Assembly (NCBI RefSeq): GCF_021209385.1
Contig: NZ_JAJOIL010000005.1
Coordinates: forward strand, 1 to 64,000
From: Seleniivibrio sp.
GTDB lineage: Bacteria; Chrysiogenota; Deferribacteres; Deferribacterales; Geovibrionaceae
Direction: 5' to 3'
Length of the DNA stretch: 64,000 nt
In this document: positions 44,253 through 51,791 of the stretch, in pieces
Layout: every line of letters begins with the position of its first letter
How positions within the stretch are numbered: the stretch's first letter is position 1
The notes under the pieces: generated by a model
Seen by the model: the letters and a program-made list of their open reading frames with translations, nothing else
Database searches by the model: none
Told to the model about the DNA's origin: nothing
Translations under genes and position numbers: made by a program

Positions 44253-45005
44253 TCACATGTACATTCCGCCGTTGACGTGGATTGTCTGACCTGTGATATA
44301 GTCTGATGCGGGTGACGCAAGGAACATTACGGCTTCCGCAACATCGTCCGCCTCGCCCAGTTCGCCAAGAGATATCTTCGCGAGCATTGCGTCCACAACT
44401 TCTTTGGGAAGTCCGTCTGTCATTGCGGTGCGGATGAAGCCGGGAGCAACAGCGTTAACTCTGATACCACGGCTTGCAAGTTCCTGTGCGGAAGTTTTTG
44501 TGAGACCGACCAGCCCCGCTTTGCTTGCGGAATAGTTAGCCTGTCCTGCGTTTCCTGAAAAACCTACTACGGAAGCGATGTTTACGATCTTTCCGTATCT
44601 CTTTTTCATCATGCCTTTAAGAGCGGCTTTTGTACAGATGAACGCGCCTTTAAGGTTGATGTCGAGAACTCTTTCCCACTGTTCAACCTTCATACGCATG
44701 ATGAGCCCGTCCTGAGTGATCCCTGCGTTATTCACAAGGATGTCCACAGTGCCGAGTGTGCCTTCAACCTCTTTTATCATTGCCTCAACGCTGTCCTCTT
44801 TTGAAACGTCGGCAGCAAACGCAGCTGCAACGCCGCCTTTGTCTGTGATCTCTTTAACAACAGCTTCTGCATCGGCTTTGATGTTTGCGATGTCGATATA
44901 GTTCACCGCAACTTTTGCACCCTGTGCGGCCATTTTAAGCGCGATGATACGGCCAATGCCGCTGGAAGCGCCTGTAACCAGCGCTACTTTTCCTTCAAGT
45001 ACCAT
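44253..45005 (-). CDS. fabG: 3-oxoacyl-[ACP] reductase
   Basis: 250 residues, short-chain dehydrogenase. Cofactor loop TGASSGIGR near residue 13, NNAGITQDGL, catalytic serine region NIASVVG and YSASKAGLVGLTK. C-terminal YITGQTIHVNGGMYM is typical of FabG. It uses NADPH in fatty acid elongation and lies 2 bases after fabD. Confidence 0.97.
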   Translation of the reverse strand: MVLEGKVALVTGASSGIGRIIALKMAAQGAKVAVNYIDIANIKADAEAVVKEITDKGGVAAAFAADVSKEDSVEAMIKEVEGTLGTVDILVNNAGITQDGLIMRMKVEQWERVLDINLKGAFICTKAALKGMMKKRYGKIVNIASVVGFSGNAGQANYSASKAGLVGLTKTSAQELASRGIRVNAVAPGFIRTAMTDGLPKEVVDAMLAKISLGELGEADDVAEAVMFLASPASDYITGQTIHVNGGMYM

Positions 45006-45007
45006 GT

Positions 45008-45922
45008 TTACTCCGGTAAATCCGCGACCTTGGAAACGTTTTCAACGGTCACGTTTTTGTCTATTTTTTTGATGAGCCCCGCAAGAACCTGTCCTGCTCC
45101 CACCTCTATGAATCTGTCCACCCCTGAGTTTACCATATTTTTTATCAGGGTTGTCCATAAAACTGCTCCGTCCACCTGTCTGCAAAGCGCATCGTAAACA
45201 TCAGCAGAGTTCTTTTCTTCTTTAGCATCAACGTTATTGAACACAGGAGTGTTCAGGTCTTTTATGACTATGTTATTTTTGAGGTAATCCGCCATCTTCT
45301 CTCTGGCGGGTCTCATGAGCGAGCAGTGGAAGGGTGCTGAAACCGGAAGCAGAAGAGCTCTTTTCGCTCCTTTTGCCTTTATCTTCTCTGAGAATTCTTC
45401 AACCGCTTCTTTATGCCCTGCAACAACTATCTGTCCGGGGCAGTTAAAGTTTGCGGGTTCAACAACCTTAACGCCGGAAACCTCTTTACAGGTTTCAACA
45501 ACCGCCTCGTCGTCTATACCCATAACAGCAGCCATAGCGCCGACGCCCACAGGTACGGCGTCCTGCATGAACTTTCCTCTGTTGTGGACGGCAAGAACGC
45601 CCTCTTCAAATGTGAAGCCGCCAGCCGCAACAACCGCAGAATATTCCCCCAGAGAATGTCCGGCGAAATAATCCGCCTTAACTCTGTTTTTAAGCACTTC
45701 CCAGATACCGACACTCATTGTGAGCAGTGCGGGTTGGGTGTTGTATGTGGTTTTAAGTTCCTCTTCGGAACCTTCAAACATTATCTTTGTCAGGCTGTAG
45801 CCCAGAGCCGAATCAGCCTTATCGAAAATCGCTTTAACTTCCGGCATGGCATCATAAAAATCCTTTCCCATGCCTACGAACTGTGACCCCTGTCCGGGGA
45901 AAACAACCGCTGTCTTACCCAT
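45008..45922 (-). CDS. fabD: Malonyl-CoA:ACP transacylase
   Basis: 304 residues. Acyltransferase fold with VVFPGQGSQFVGMG, the nucleophile serine in GHSLGEYSAV, and APFHCSLMRPA with the catalytic histidine. It charges ACP with malonate. An intergenic repeat separates it from fabH upstream. Confidence 0.97.
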   Translation of the reverse strand: MGKTAVVFPGQGSQFVGMGKDFYDAMPEVKAIFDKADSALGYSLTKIMFEGSEEELKTTYNTQPALLTMSVGIWEVLKNRVKADYFAGHSLGEYSAVVAAGGFTFEEGVLAVHNRGKFMQDAVPVGVGAMAAVMGIDDEAVVETCKEVSGVKVVEPANFNCPGQIVVAGHKEAVEEFSEKIKAKGAKRALLLPVSAPFHCSLMRPAREKMADYLKNNIVIKDLNTPVFNNVDAKEEKNSADVYDALCRQVDGAVLWTTLIKNMVNSGVDRFIEVGAGQVLAGLIKKIDKNVTVENVSKVADLPE

Positions 45923-45941
45923 TATATATGTCTCCTTATAT

Positions 45942-46023
45942 CTCCCCCTTTATAAAAGGGGGATTAAGGGGGATTTAATTAAGAAAATCCACCCCGACCC
46001 TCCTTTGCTAAAGGAGGGAGGGA
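45942..46023. repeat. Palindromic intergenic repeat, family 2, copy A
   Basis: About 82 bases with three inverted segments: CCCCCTTTATAAAAGGGGG, GGGGGATTT paired with AAATCCACCCC across a short loop, and CCCTCCTTTGCTAAAGGAGGG. It lies between fabH and fabD inside the operon. A second copy in the same orientation begins at 48942, exactly 3000 bases away. It may act as an mRNA hairpin or partial terminator. Confidence 0.85.
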
Positions 46024-46028
46024 AATAA

Positions 46029-47006
46029 TCAGAACGTAAACGCCATGCTTCCCCATGTAAGTCCGCCGCCGAATGCCGCAGACACAACGTTGTGTCCGCG
46101 CTGTATACGTCCGTCGCGTACAGCCTGATCAAGCGCCGTGGGGATAGTTGCCGCTGACGTGTTCCCATAGTTTGTAAGGTTAATTATCACCTTCTCTTTG
46201 TCAAGTCCAAGTCTCTTCGCAGCCGCGTCGATGATACGCAGATTTGCCTGATGAGGAATCATCCAGTCAATCTGGTCGGATGAAAATCCGGCAGCATCCG
46301 CCGCTTCCTGTGCCGCATCCGCCATAGCCCGCACGGCAATTTTGAACACATCGTTGCCCTTCATTTTTATCATGTGGTCGATGGCGGGTTCATTTATCAT
46401 TTTTTTCAGATACTGCGATCCGAGATTGTCCTGTTTAAGAAGCTCGCCGTATTCCCCATCGGCATAGTTGAATATGCTTCTGATGCCGGGTGTGGAATCA
46501 GCAGAGACAACAGCCGCACCCGCTCCGTCACCGAAAAGGATGCATGTCGATCTGTCGCGCCAGTCAACGCATGCTGTGAGATGTTCCGCACCGATGACCA
46601 GAATATTTCTGGCACCTCCGGAGCGTATCATGCCATCAGCGACACGCACTCCGTAAAGGAAGCCTGAACATGCCGCAGCAATGTCAAACGCCATGCACGG
46701 CTTTGCGCCGAGTTTGTATTGAACTCTGCAAGCTGTTGAAGGCATTATGGTATCCGGAGAAAGTGTACCAACTATGATGGCGTCAAGCTCGTTAGCGTTC
46801 AGCCCAGCCATTTCAAGCGCTCTCTTACCTGCTTCCGTTGCCATATCGCTGCAGGATTCTTCTTCTGCAACGTGCCTCTGCTTTATACCTGTGCGGGTTA
46901 CGATCCATTCATCCGAAGTATCAAGAAATTGAGCGATATCATCATTGGTCATTATTTTAGAAGGGAAATAGGAACCGGTTCCTGTGAATCTTGAATATAT
47001 ACTCAT
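46029..47006 (-). CDS. fabH: 3-oxoacyl-[ACP] synthase III
   Basis: 325 residues. Catalytic triad Cys-His-Asn is seen in DIAAACSGFLYG, IPHQANLRI and TNYGNTSAATIP. It starts fatty acid synthesis by joining acetyl-CoA and malonyl-ACP. The stop lies 6 bases before the family 2 repeat. Confidence 0.97.
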   Translation of the reverse strand: MSIYSRFTGTGSYFPSKIMTNDDIAQFLDTSDEWIVTRTGIKQRHVAEEESCSDMATEAGKRALEMAGLNANELDAIIVGTLSPDTIMPSTACRVQYKLGAKPCMAFDIAAACSGFLYGVRVADGMIRSGGARNILVIGAEHLTACVDWRDRSTCILFGDGAGAAVVSADSTPGIRSIFNYADGEYGELLKQDNLGSQYLKKMINEPAIDHMIKMKGNDVFKIAVRAMADAAQEAADAAGFSSDQIDWMIPHQANLRIIDAAAKRLGLDKEKVIINLTNYGNTSAATIPTALDQAVRDGRIQRGHNVVSAAFGGGLTWGSMAFTF

Positions 47007-47089
47007 GCGCCACCTGAAAGTTCAGCAAAAATTAATTAGTTACCATGTCGAACTTTTCGGGAACATTGTTCCAGAAACAGACATTTTTG

Positions 47090-48112
47090 TCAACTCGTAA
47101 TACCTGTGTCTGCTTTGGGGAGGGCTTTCTCTATCTGGTCATTGAGTTTTTGCTTCGCAAGCTCATACGCCATTTTGATACTGTATTTCACAGCGGTGGA
47201 ATTTGAGCTTCCGTGACCTATGATACATACGCCGTTTACCCCGAGAAGAGGTGCGCCGCCGTATGATGAGTGATCCGCCTTCTTTTTGATCCTTTTAAGC
47301 GCGGGGATCATGAAGAGAGCGCCTATTTTTGAAAGTGTGGATGAGCGTATTTCATCCTTAAGCATTTTTGAAATATACCAGCCTGCGGACTCGGACACCT
47401 TAAGCGCCACGTTTCCGGCAAACCCGTCAACAACTATAACGTCGGAAGTGCCTCTGAAAAGATCTTTGCCTTCGACATTGCCGTAAAAGTTGATGACACC
47501 GCGGTTTCCAAGTTCTGAAAGTTCTTTGAAAACCGTTTTGGTGGTCTCGTTCCCTTTAACGTCCTCTTCGCCCACAGACATAAGACCGACGGTGGGTTTC
47601 TCTTTTTCCATCACGATAGATGCATACGCACTCGCCATGATTGCAAACTGAATGTAGTTTTCAACCTTGCAGTCAACGTTAGCACCCACGTCGCACATCA
47701 CGGTATGCCCTTTAACTGTGGGCATGACAGCAGCGATGGCGGGACGGTCTATCCCGGGAAGAGTTTTCAGCACCATTTTGGCAACAGCCATGACAGCGCC
47801 GGTGTTACCCGCACTGTAAAATGCCGCGCCGCTTCCGTCTTTCACAAGACGCAGACCTTCATGGATAGAGGAATTCCTCTTTGCCCTGATAATCTGTGAA
47901 GGAAGGTCATCCATAGTGACGACCTGATCGGCATGAACAATTTCGATATTTTTCGAGGCTTTCGGACCACAGGCATCAAGCTCTGCTTTGACCTGTTTCT
48001 CATCCCCGACAAGGATAAGTTCAGTTCCGAATTCCTGAACAGCTATAACGGCACCCTTGACAATCTCATGCGGGGCGTAGTCTCCCCCCATGGCATCAAC
48101 GACGACTTTCAT
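47090..48112 (-). CDS. plsX: Phosphate acyltransferase PlsX
   Basis: 340 residues. MKVVVDAMGGDYAPHEIVKG is the family start, followed by SIHEGLRLVKDGSGAAFYSA, NTGAVMA, and late GGAPLLGVNGVCIIGHGSSN. It makes acyl-phosphate for PlsY in phospholipid synthesis. One base after rpmF; conserved rpmF-plsX-fabH order. Confidence 0.97.
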   Translation of the reverse strand: MKVVVDAMGGDYAPHEIVKGAVIAVQEFGTELILVGDEKQVKAELDACGPKASKNIEIVHADQVVTMDDLPSQIIRAKRNSSIHEGLRLVKDGSGAAFYSAGNTGAVMAVAKMVLKTLPGIDRPAIAAVMPTVKGHTVMCDVGANVDCKVENYIQFAIMASAYASIVMEKEKPTVGLMSVGEEDVKGNETTKTVFKELSELGNRGVINFYGNVEGKDLFRGTSDVIVVDGFAGNVALKVSESAGWYISKMLKDEIRSSTLSKIGALFMIPALKRIKKKADHSSYGGAPLLGVNGVCIIGHGSSNSTAVKYSIKMAYELAKQKLNDQIEKALPKADTGITS

Positions 48113-48113
48113 G

Positions 48114-48296
48114 TTATATCTCTTCTTTCGCCACTACCTGTTTCTTGTTGTAATACCCGCATGAAGGACATACTCTGTGGTTGAGCTTAAGCTCGCCGCA
48201 GTTTGAGCATTTGCTGTAAGCCATTGTTGTTGCATGGTGATGGCTTCTTCTGTTGCCCTTTTTCATTCTGGAAGTTTTACCCTTCGGTACACCCAT
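48114..48296 (-). CDS. rpmF: 50S ribosomal protein L32, zinc-ribbon form
   Basis: 60 residues. MGVPKGKTSRMKKGNRRSHH is the L32 start, and CSNCGELKLNHRVCPSCGYY supplies the four zinc cysteines. It follows yceD by 43 bases and precedes plsX by one base. Confidence 0.97.
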   Translation of the reverse strand: MGVPKGKTSRMKKGNRRSHHHATTMAYSKCSNCGELKLNHRVCPSCGYYNKKQVVAKEEI

Positions 48297-48339
48297 TTTA
48301 ATACTCCTGTATCAGAGTAGCTGTGTCATCTGCACAGCC

Positions 48340-48837
48340 TCAATTATTTTTTAATTTATCAAGTCCCGACCATCTGGGGTCGGTCACGTCTTTGCATTTA
48401 CATTTGCCAAGGTTGAGGTTCTCTCCGCACTGGGGACAAAGCCCTTTGCAGTCCTCTCCGCATATCATTCTGACGGGGAGGTGAAATACAACCTCCTGAC
48501 GGACTATCTCCTCGAGATTTATCTCGTCCTCTTCCACCCAGCAGACGCCCATATCGTCGTCTGTAAGCTCCGTCTCTTCTTTAACATCCTCAAGACTCTG
48601 ACGCATAAGCTGTATGCCCGCGGTCTGTTTTCCGAACCCTGTCACAGGTTCCAGACATCTGGCGCAGGGCGCTTCAAAACTGTAGCTGAACTCAACATCC
48701 AGAAACAGTCCCGAATCTGTGGGGATGAGCTCCGCAGAGAAGTTCTCCACGTTAACCTTCATGTCGTCTTCGGTAAAGGCGAAGTCTCCCTCGAAATGTC
48801 CGCCTTCCGCAAGAAGTTCTTCAAAAGACAGCTTCAC
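48340..48837 (-). CDS. YceD/DUF177 family protein
   Basis: 165 residues from the GTG at 48837, picked because AGGAG stands 8 bases upstream; a TTG at 48876 is in frame but lacks a binding site. Family core: CARCLEPVTGF and the C-terminal CGEDCKGLCPQCGENLN, followed by CKC. YceD proteins are always beside rpmF and are tied to 23S rRNA accumulation. It is the first gene of the fab operon here. Confidence 0.9.
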   Translation of the reverse strand: MKLSFEELLAEGGHFEGDFAFTEDDMKVNVENFSAELIPTDSGLFLDVEFSYSFEAPCARCLEPVTGFGKQTAGIQLMRQSLEDVKEETELTDDDMGVCWVEEDEINLEEIVRQEVVFHLPVRMICGEDCKGLCPQCGENLNLGKCKCKDVTDPRWSGLDKLKNN

Positions 48838-48885
48838 GATATCAACTCCTGAAAGCCCTGACCGTTTAAGGGTCAAAGAGCAACA

Positions 48886-48914
48886 ATACTAGTCATACAA
48901 ATTCTGAAAGTCAA
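48886..48914 (-). promoter_or_regulatory. Promoter for yceD-rpmF-plsX-fab operon
   Basis: On the minus strand TTGACT (48914-48909), 17-base spacer, TAGTAT (48891-48886). Leader of about 42 bases. No FapR- or FabR-like palindrome is obvious over it. Confidence 0.7.
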
Positions 48915-48941
48915 GTTTATTTTATCGCCCTGTTCCACAAG

Positions 48942-49027
48942 CCCCTTCAATGAAGGAGTACCAAGGGTGATTTACATTTACTATTAAGAAAATCCACCCC
49001 AACCCTCCTTTGTTAAAGGAGGGAGAA
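48942..49027. repeat. Palindromic intergenic repeat, family 2, copy B
   Basis: Shares with the copy at 45942 the run TTAAGAAAATCCACCCC, then CCCTCCTTTGTTAAAGGAGGG (one base change in the loop). The left part is more diverged (CCCCTTCAATGAAGG). Same orientation as copy A. It lies 6 bases past the hisE stop and 28 bases upstream of the fab promoter -35. Confidence 0.85.
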
Positions 49028-49032
49028 AGTCC

Positions 49033-49335
49033 TTATTTTCGTATACCCGAATGCCCGAAACGCTCTGTGAGCACTGCCGTGACTTCCTCAAAAGCTACGC
49101 CTCTCATTTCAAGAGCAACTATCATATGATATAAATAGTCGGCAGCTTCACCTGCCACGTCTCTGTCAGTTTCGACAAGGATAGCCTTTATAAGTTCCGC
49201 GTTCTCCTCGCCAAGTTTTTTAATTATCTTGTTGGTGCCGCCCTGCAATAGCTTACAGGTATATGATTCGTCTGACGGATTCGCTTTTCGCTCGCGAACC
49301 ACATCGACAAGTTTGCCGATTATTGATACATCCAT
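49033..49335 (-). CDS. hisE: Phosphoribosyl-ATP pyrophosphatase
   Basis: 100 residues, MazG-like fold. GGTNKIIKKLGEENAELIKA and AGEAADYLYHMIVALEMRG hold the metal-binding glutamates and aspartate. It does step 2 of histidine synthesis and is not fused to HisI. It lies 4 bases after hisF. Confidence 0.95.
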   Translation of the reverse strand: MDVSIIGKLVDVVRERKANPSDESYTCKLLQGGTNKIIKKLGEENAELIKAILVETDRDVAGEAADYLYHMIVALEMRGVAFEEVTAVLTERFGHSGIRK

Positions 49336-49339
49336 CGCC

Positions 49340-50107
49340 TTACTCCGTTATCCTCACCGGAACGTTGCGTTCCGCAAGAAACTTTTTAACTTCGCCTACG
49401 GAATATTCCCGAAAGTGAAAAATGCTAGCAGCAAGCGCTGCGTCCGCCTTTCCCTCTGTCAGTCCGTCATATATATGCTGAGGGTTGCCTACGCCTCCGC
49501 TGGCGATAACAGGTATTCCCACAGCCTCAGCAACGGCACGGTTAAGCCCGTTGTCATATCCGTCCTTTGTTCCGTCGCAATCCATGCTTGTAAGTAAAAT
49601 CTCGCCCGAACCGAAACTCTCCATCTTCGCCGCCCATTCAAGAACGTCTATCCCCGTGGCATTTCGTCCGCCATGGGTATAGACCTCCCAGCCCTCGCCA
49701 TTATGTCTGCGTTTTGCATCTATGGCAACGACGATACACTGGGAACCGAACCGGAGCGCCGCTTCTTTTACAAACTCCGGTCGATGCACAGCCGCAGTGT
49801 TTATCGACACCTTGTCCGCGCCGGAGTTCAGCAGATTTCTGATATCCTTTATCTCGCGAACGCCTCCGCCCACCGTAACAGGCATAAAAACACGTTCAGC
49901 CGTGCGTGCAACAACATCAAGAATTATGCCTCTGTTGTCTGAACTGGCTGTTATATCAAGAAAAGTAAGTTCATCTGCGCCCTGTGCGTCATATATTTCG
50001 GCAACCTCCACAGGGTCGCCGGCATCTCTGAGATTTACAAAATTCGTACCCTTAACAACCCGTCCGTCTTTAACATCCAGACAGGGAATAATGCGTTTTG
50101 CCAGCAT
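49340..50107 (-). CDS. hisF: Imidazole glycerol phosphate synthase subunit HisF
   Basis: 255 residues, (beta/alpha)8 barrel. Catalytic aspartates are in [16 protein letters not shown] (residue 11) and VVAIDAKR (about 130); phosphate loops GGGVR and ASGGVGNP. It uses ammonia from HisH to form IGP and AICAR. hisH and hisA are not in this window, so only a fragment of the pathway is clustered here. Confidence 0.97.
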   Translation of the reverse strand: MLAKRIIPCLDVKDGRVVKGTNFVNLRDAGDPVEVAEIYDAQGADELTFLDITASSDNRGIILDVVARTAERVFMPVTVGGGVREIKDIRNLLNSGADKVSINTAAVHRPEFVKEAALRFGSQCIVVAIDAKRRHNGEGWEVYTHGGRNATGIDVLEWAAKMESFGSGEILLTSMDCDGTKDGYDNGLNRAVAEAVGIPVIASGGVGNPQHIYDGLTEGKADAALAASIFHFREYSVGEVKKFLAERNVPVRITE

Positions 50108-50136
50108 AATTATACCTTTAATAATATTGTACGAAA

Positions 50137-50165
50137 ATAATGGACTAAATAGAGAAAAGGGTCAA
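50137..50165 (-). promoter_or_regulatory. Promoter for hisF-hisE
   Basis: On the minus strand TTGACC (50165-50160), 17-base spacer, CATTAT (50142-50137). The -35 hexamer lies just outside the Crp-like gene, whose stop ends at 50170. Confidence 0.55.
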
Positions 50166-50169
50166 GAAA

Positions 50170-50826
50170 TTAAAAGTTGAGCTGAACTTCCCTGCCCTTT
50201 ATGGTCAGACATCCGTCCTTCGTCATCTGTTTTATGACGCGGGACAGGTTTTCAGGGGTACTGCCCAGAAGCACAGCCAGCTCGCATCTGGGAACAGGCA
50301 GGCGGAACCGTCTGTTACGCTCCCTTTTTGAAAACTGCTCAAGGTATGCGCAAAGACGTTCCCGCGTGCCGTTCAGCGCATGGGATTCTATCAGCCCGAC
50401 AAGATGCACCATATCCAATGCACACCTTTGAAGCTGGTTTTCCAGAAGCTCACTGTCCGCCATAATGAGCTTCTTTATACAGTCCCTCTCCACCATGAGG
50501 ATTTCCGAATTTTCAAGCGTCATGGCACCGAAAAGACTTTTTGTTACCACAATGCCCGAATCGCTGAGTTCACCGGGAAAAATGTACTTAATTGTTATCT
50601 CTCTGCCGTCCTCCCGTATCCTGTTCAAACGAACAAGTCCGTTCACAAGAAAACAACAGTGCGCCGAATTTTCTCCCTGCGCAAAAAGAACCTCCTGCCT
50701 TCCGTAGCGGACAAAACTGCTTTTCGACATGACAGCATCCGCAAGCGCCTTAGTATGCTTTCTGAACCTCAGACGGACAAAATCGTCCACAGCATCTTTT
50801 TTTCCCGAAATCTTAACATGTGTCAA
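50170..50826 (-). CDS. Crp/Fnr-family transcriptional regulator
   Basis: 218 residues from a TTG at 50826 with AGGTGGG 5-6 bases upstream. Residues 30-135 form the cyclic-nucleotide-type sensor fold (FAQGENSAHCCFLVNGLVRL). Residues 150-218 are the winged helix (RCELAVLLGSTPENLSRVIK). There is no FNR cysteine cluster at the N-terminus, so it is not an iron-sulfur FNR. It is divergent from the TonB receptor, and the Fur box overlaps its -10, so it is probably an iron-responsive regulator of the neighbouring operon; the ligand is unknown. Confidence 0.92.
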   Translation of the reverse strand: MTHVKISGKKDAVDDFVRLRFRKHTKALADAVMSKSSFVRYGRQEVLFAQGENSAHCCFLVNGLVRLNRIREDGREITIKYIFPGELSDSGIVVTKSLFGAMTLENSEILMVERDCIKKLIMADSELLENQLQRCALDMVHLVGLIESHALNGTRERLCAYLEQFSKRERNRRFRLPVPRCELAVLLGSTPENLSRVIKQMTKDGCLTIKGREVQLNF

Positions 50827-50845
50827 TGAATCCCACCTTTATTAA

Positions 50846-50866
50846 TGATACTAAAAATCAATATCA
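50846..50866. promoter_or_regulatory. Fur box between the Crp-like regulator and the TonB receptor
   Basis: A 7-7-7 inverted repeat with arms TGATACT and AATATCA. Compared with the extended 21-base Fur consensus (TGATAATGATAATCATTATCA is the reference form), 17 of 21 positions match by direct count. It overlaps the -10 of the minus-strand promoter and lies 61 bases before the receptor start. Confidence 0.72.
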
Positions 50867-50888
50867 ACTGATTCGGAATTTTTGTCAA
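50860..50888 (-). promoter_or_regulatory. Promoter for the Crp-like regulator
   Basis: On the minus strand TTGACA (50888-50883), 17-base spacer, GATATT (50865-50860). The -10 is inside the Fur box. Leader of about 27 bases to the TTG start. Confidence 0.65.
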
Positions 50889-50927
50889 CTGAAAACATAC
50901 CAACAAGTATGATATCCGGAGGTTATT

Positions 50928-51791
50928 ATGAAGAAACTTCTGCCGGCGGCCGTTGTGCTGCTTCTGGCATCAACGGCATCTGCGGACAAAAACAGCATGA
51001 TGCAGGACACCATCTATTTTGAGACGGTGAAAGTAACGGACACAGCCGTTTCGGAAGGACAAACGCTTCAGTCCACCAGTGCGACCGTTCAGGAAAAGAA
51101 GAAGAGCAACAATATTGCGGATTTCATTGAACAGGATCCTGAAATCAGCCTTAAACGCAGGAGCGCTTTCGGCGACAGCGGCGATATTCTCACTATAAGA
51201 GGGCAGAGCGGTCAGCGTATCATGCTGAACCTAGACGGACGCAATCTGAACTCAACAGGCGTTAACGGCGGCAACTACATAGATTTCAACACGATCCCGC
51301 TGGATAACATCGAAAAGATTGAAATAATCAAGGGCGGAAGCAGTGCAGAATACGGGAATAACGCTATCGGCGGCGTTATCAACGCATACACAAGGCGCCC
51401 GGCAAGCGATCCGTCAATAACCTTTTACGGAACTATGGGCGGATGGAACGCAAGCGACGACTTTATGAACCTTCGGGGCAGTTATTCCCAGAAATTCGGC
51501 AATCTGGGCATCAGTCTGGGCATGAGCCGTCAGGAGGCTGACGCGTACCTCTGGAACAACGACTACCGCTCAACTCACATAGCTCCGAAGTTATATCTCA
51601 CAACACCGTGGAAAGGTGAGTTCATCGCGGGACTTGACTACACAAAAACACGCAGAGGACTGATAAAGAATAACCGCGCGTCCCTGGACCCTGATTCCGA
51701 CGGATGGAGCCAGACAATAAACTCTGACTCCCCACTCTCACTCGGTGACGTATTCTCCGGCGCGCCGGTGGAAAAGCTATGTCTGTCATAG
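50928..51791 (+). CDS. TonB-dependent receptor, N-terminal part (frameshifted gene)
   Basis: 287 residues before the frame ends. Signal peptide KKLLPAAVVLLLASTASA, a TonB-box-like DTIYFETVKVTD at about residue 28, then the plug domain with ILTIRGQSGQRIMLNLDGR, IEIIKGGSSAEYGNNAIGGV and the first barrel strands. The natural protein continues in the -1 frame at 51779. Adding one base near 51757-51775 would join both parts into 699 residues. GGAGG precedes the ATG. Ligand unknown; the Fur box and FecCD-type transporter suggest an iron complex or heme. Confidence 0.9.
   Translation: MKKLLPAAVVLLLASTASADKNSMMQDTIYFETVKVTDTAVSEGQTLQSTSATVQEKKKSNNIADFIEQDPEISLKRRSAFGDSGDILTIRGQSGQRIMLNLDGRNLNSTGVNGGNYIDFNTIPLDNIEKIEIIKGGSSAEYGNNAIGGVINAYTRRPASDPSITFYGTMGGWNASDDFMNLRGSYSQKFGNLGISLGMSRQEADAYLWNNDYRSTHIAPKLYLTTPWKGEFIAGLDYTKTRRGLIKNNRASLDPDSDGWSQTINSDSPLSLGDVFSGAPVEKLCLS

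Noticed and set aside
50852..50870. FNR/Crp box (TTGAT-N4-ATCAA) before the TonB receptor
   Set aside because: Only one half-site fits (TTGATATTGATTTT on the minus strand); the Fur palindrome explains the same bases better.
50882..50913. TTGTCA...TATGAT as the TonB receptor promoter
   Set aside because: The spacer is 20 bases and transcription would begin at the Shine-Dalgarno sequence, so it is not listed.
51757..51791. Programmed -1 frameshifting in the TonB receptor
   Set aside because: No XXXYYYZ slippery heptamer lies in the overlap; GTGGAAAAG does not fit and no downstream pseudoknot is evident.
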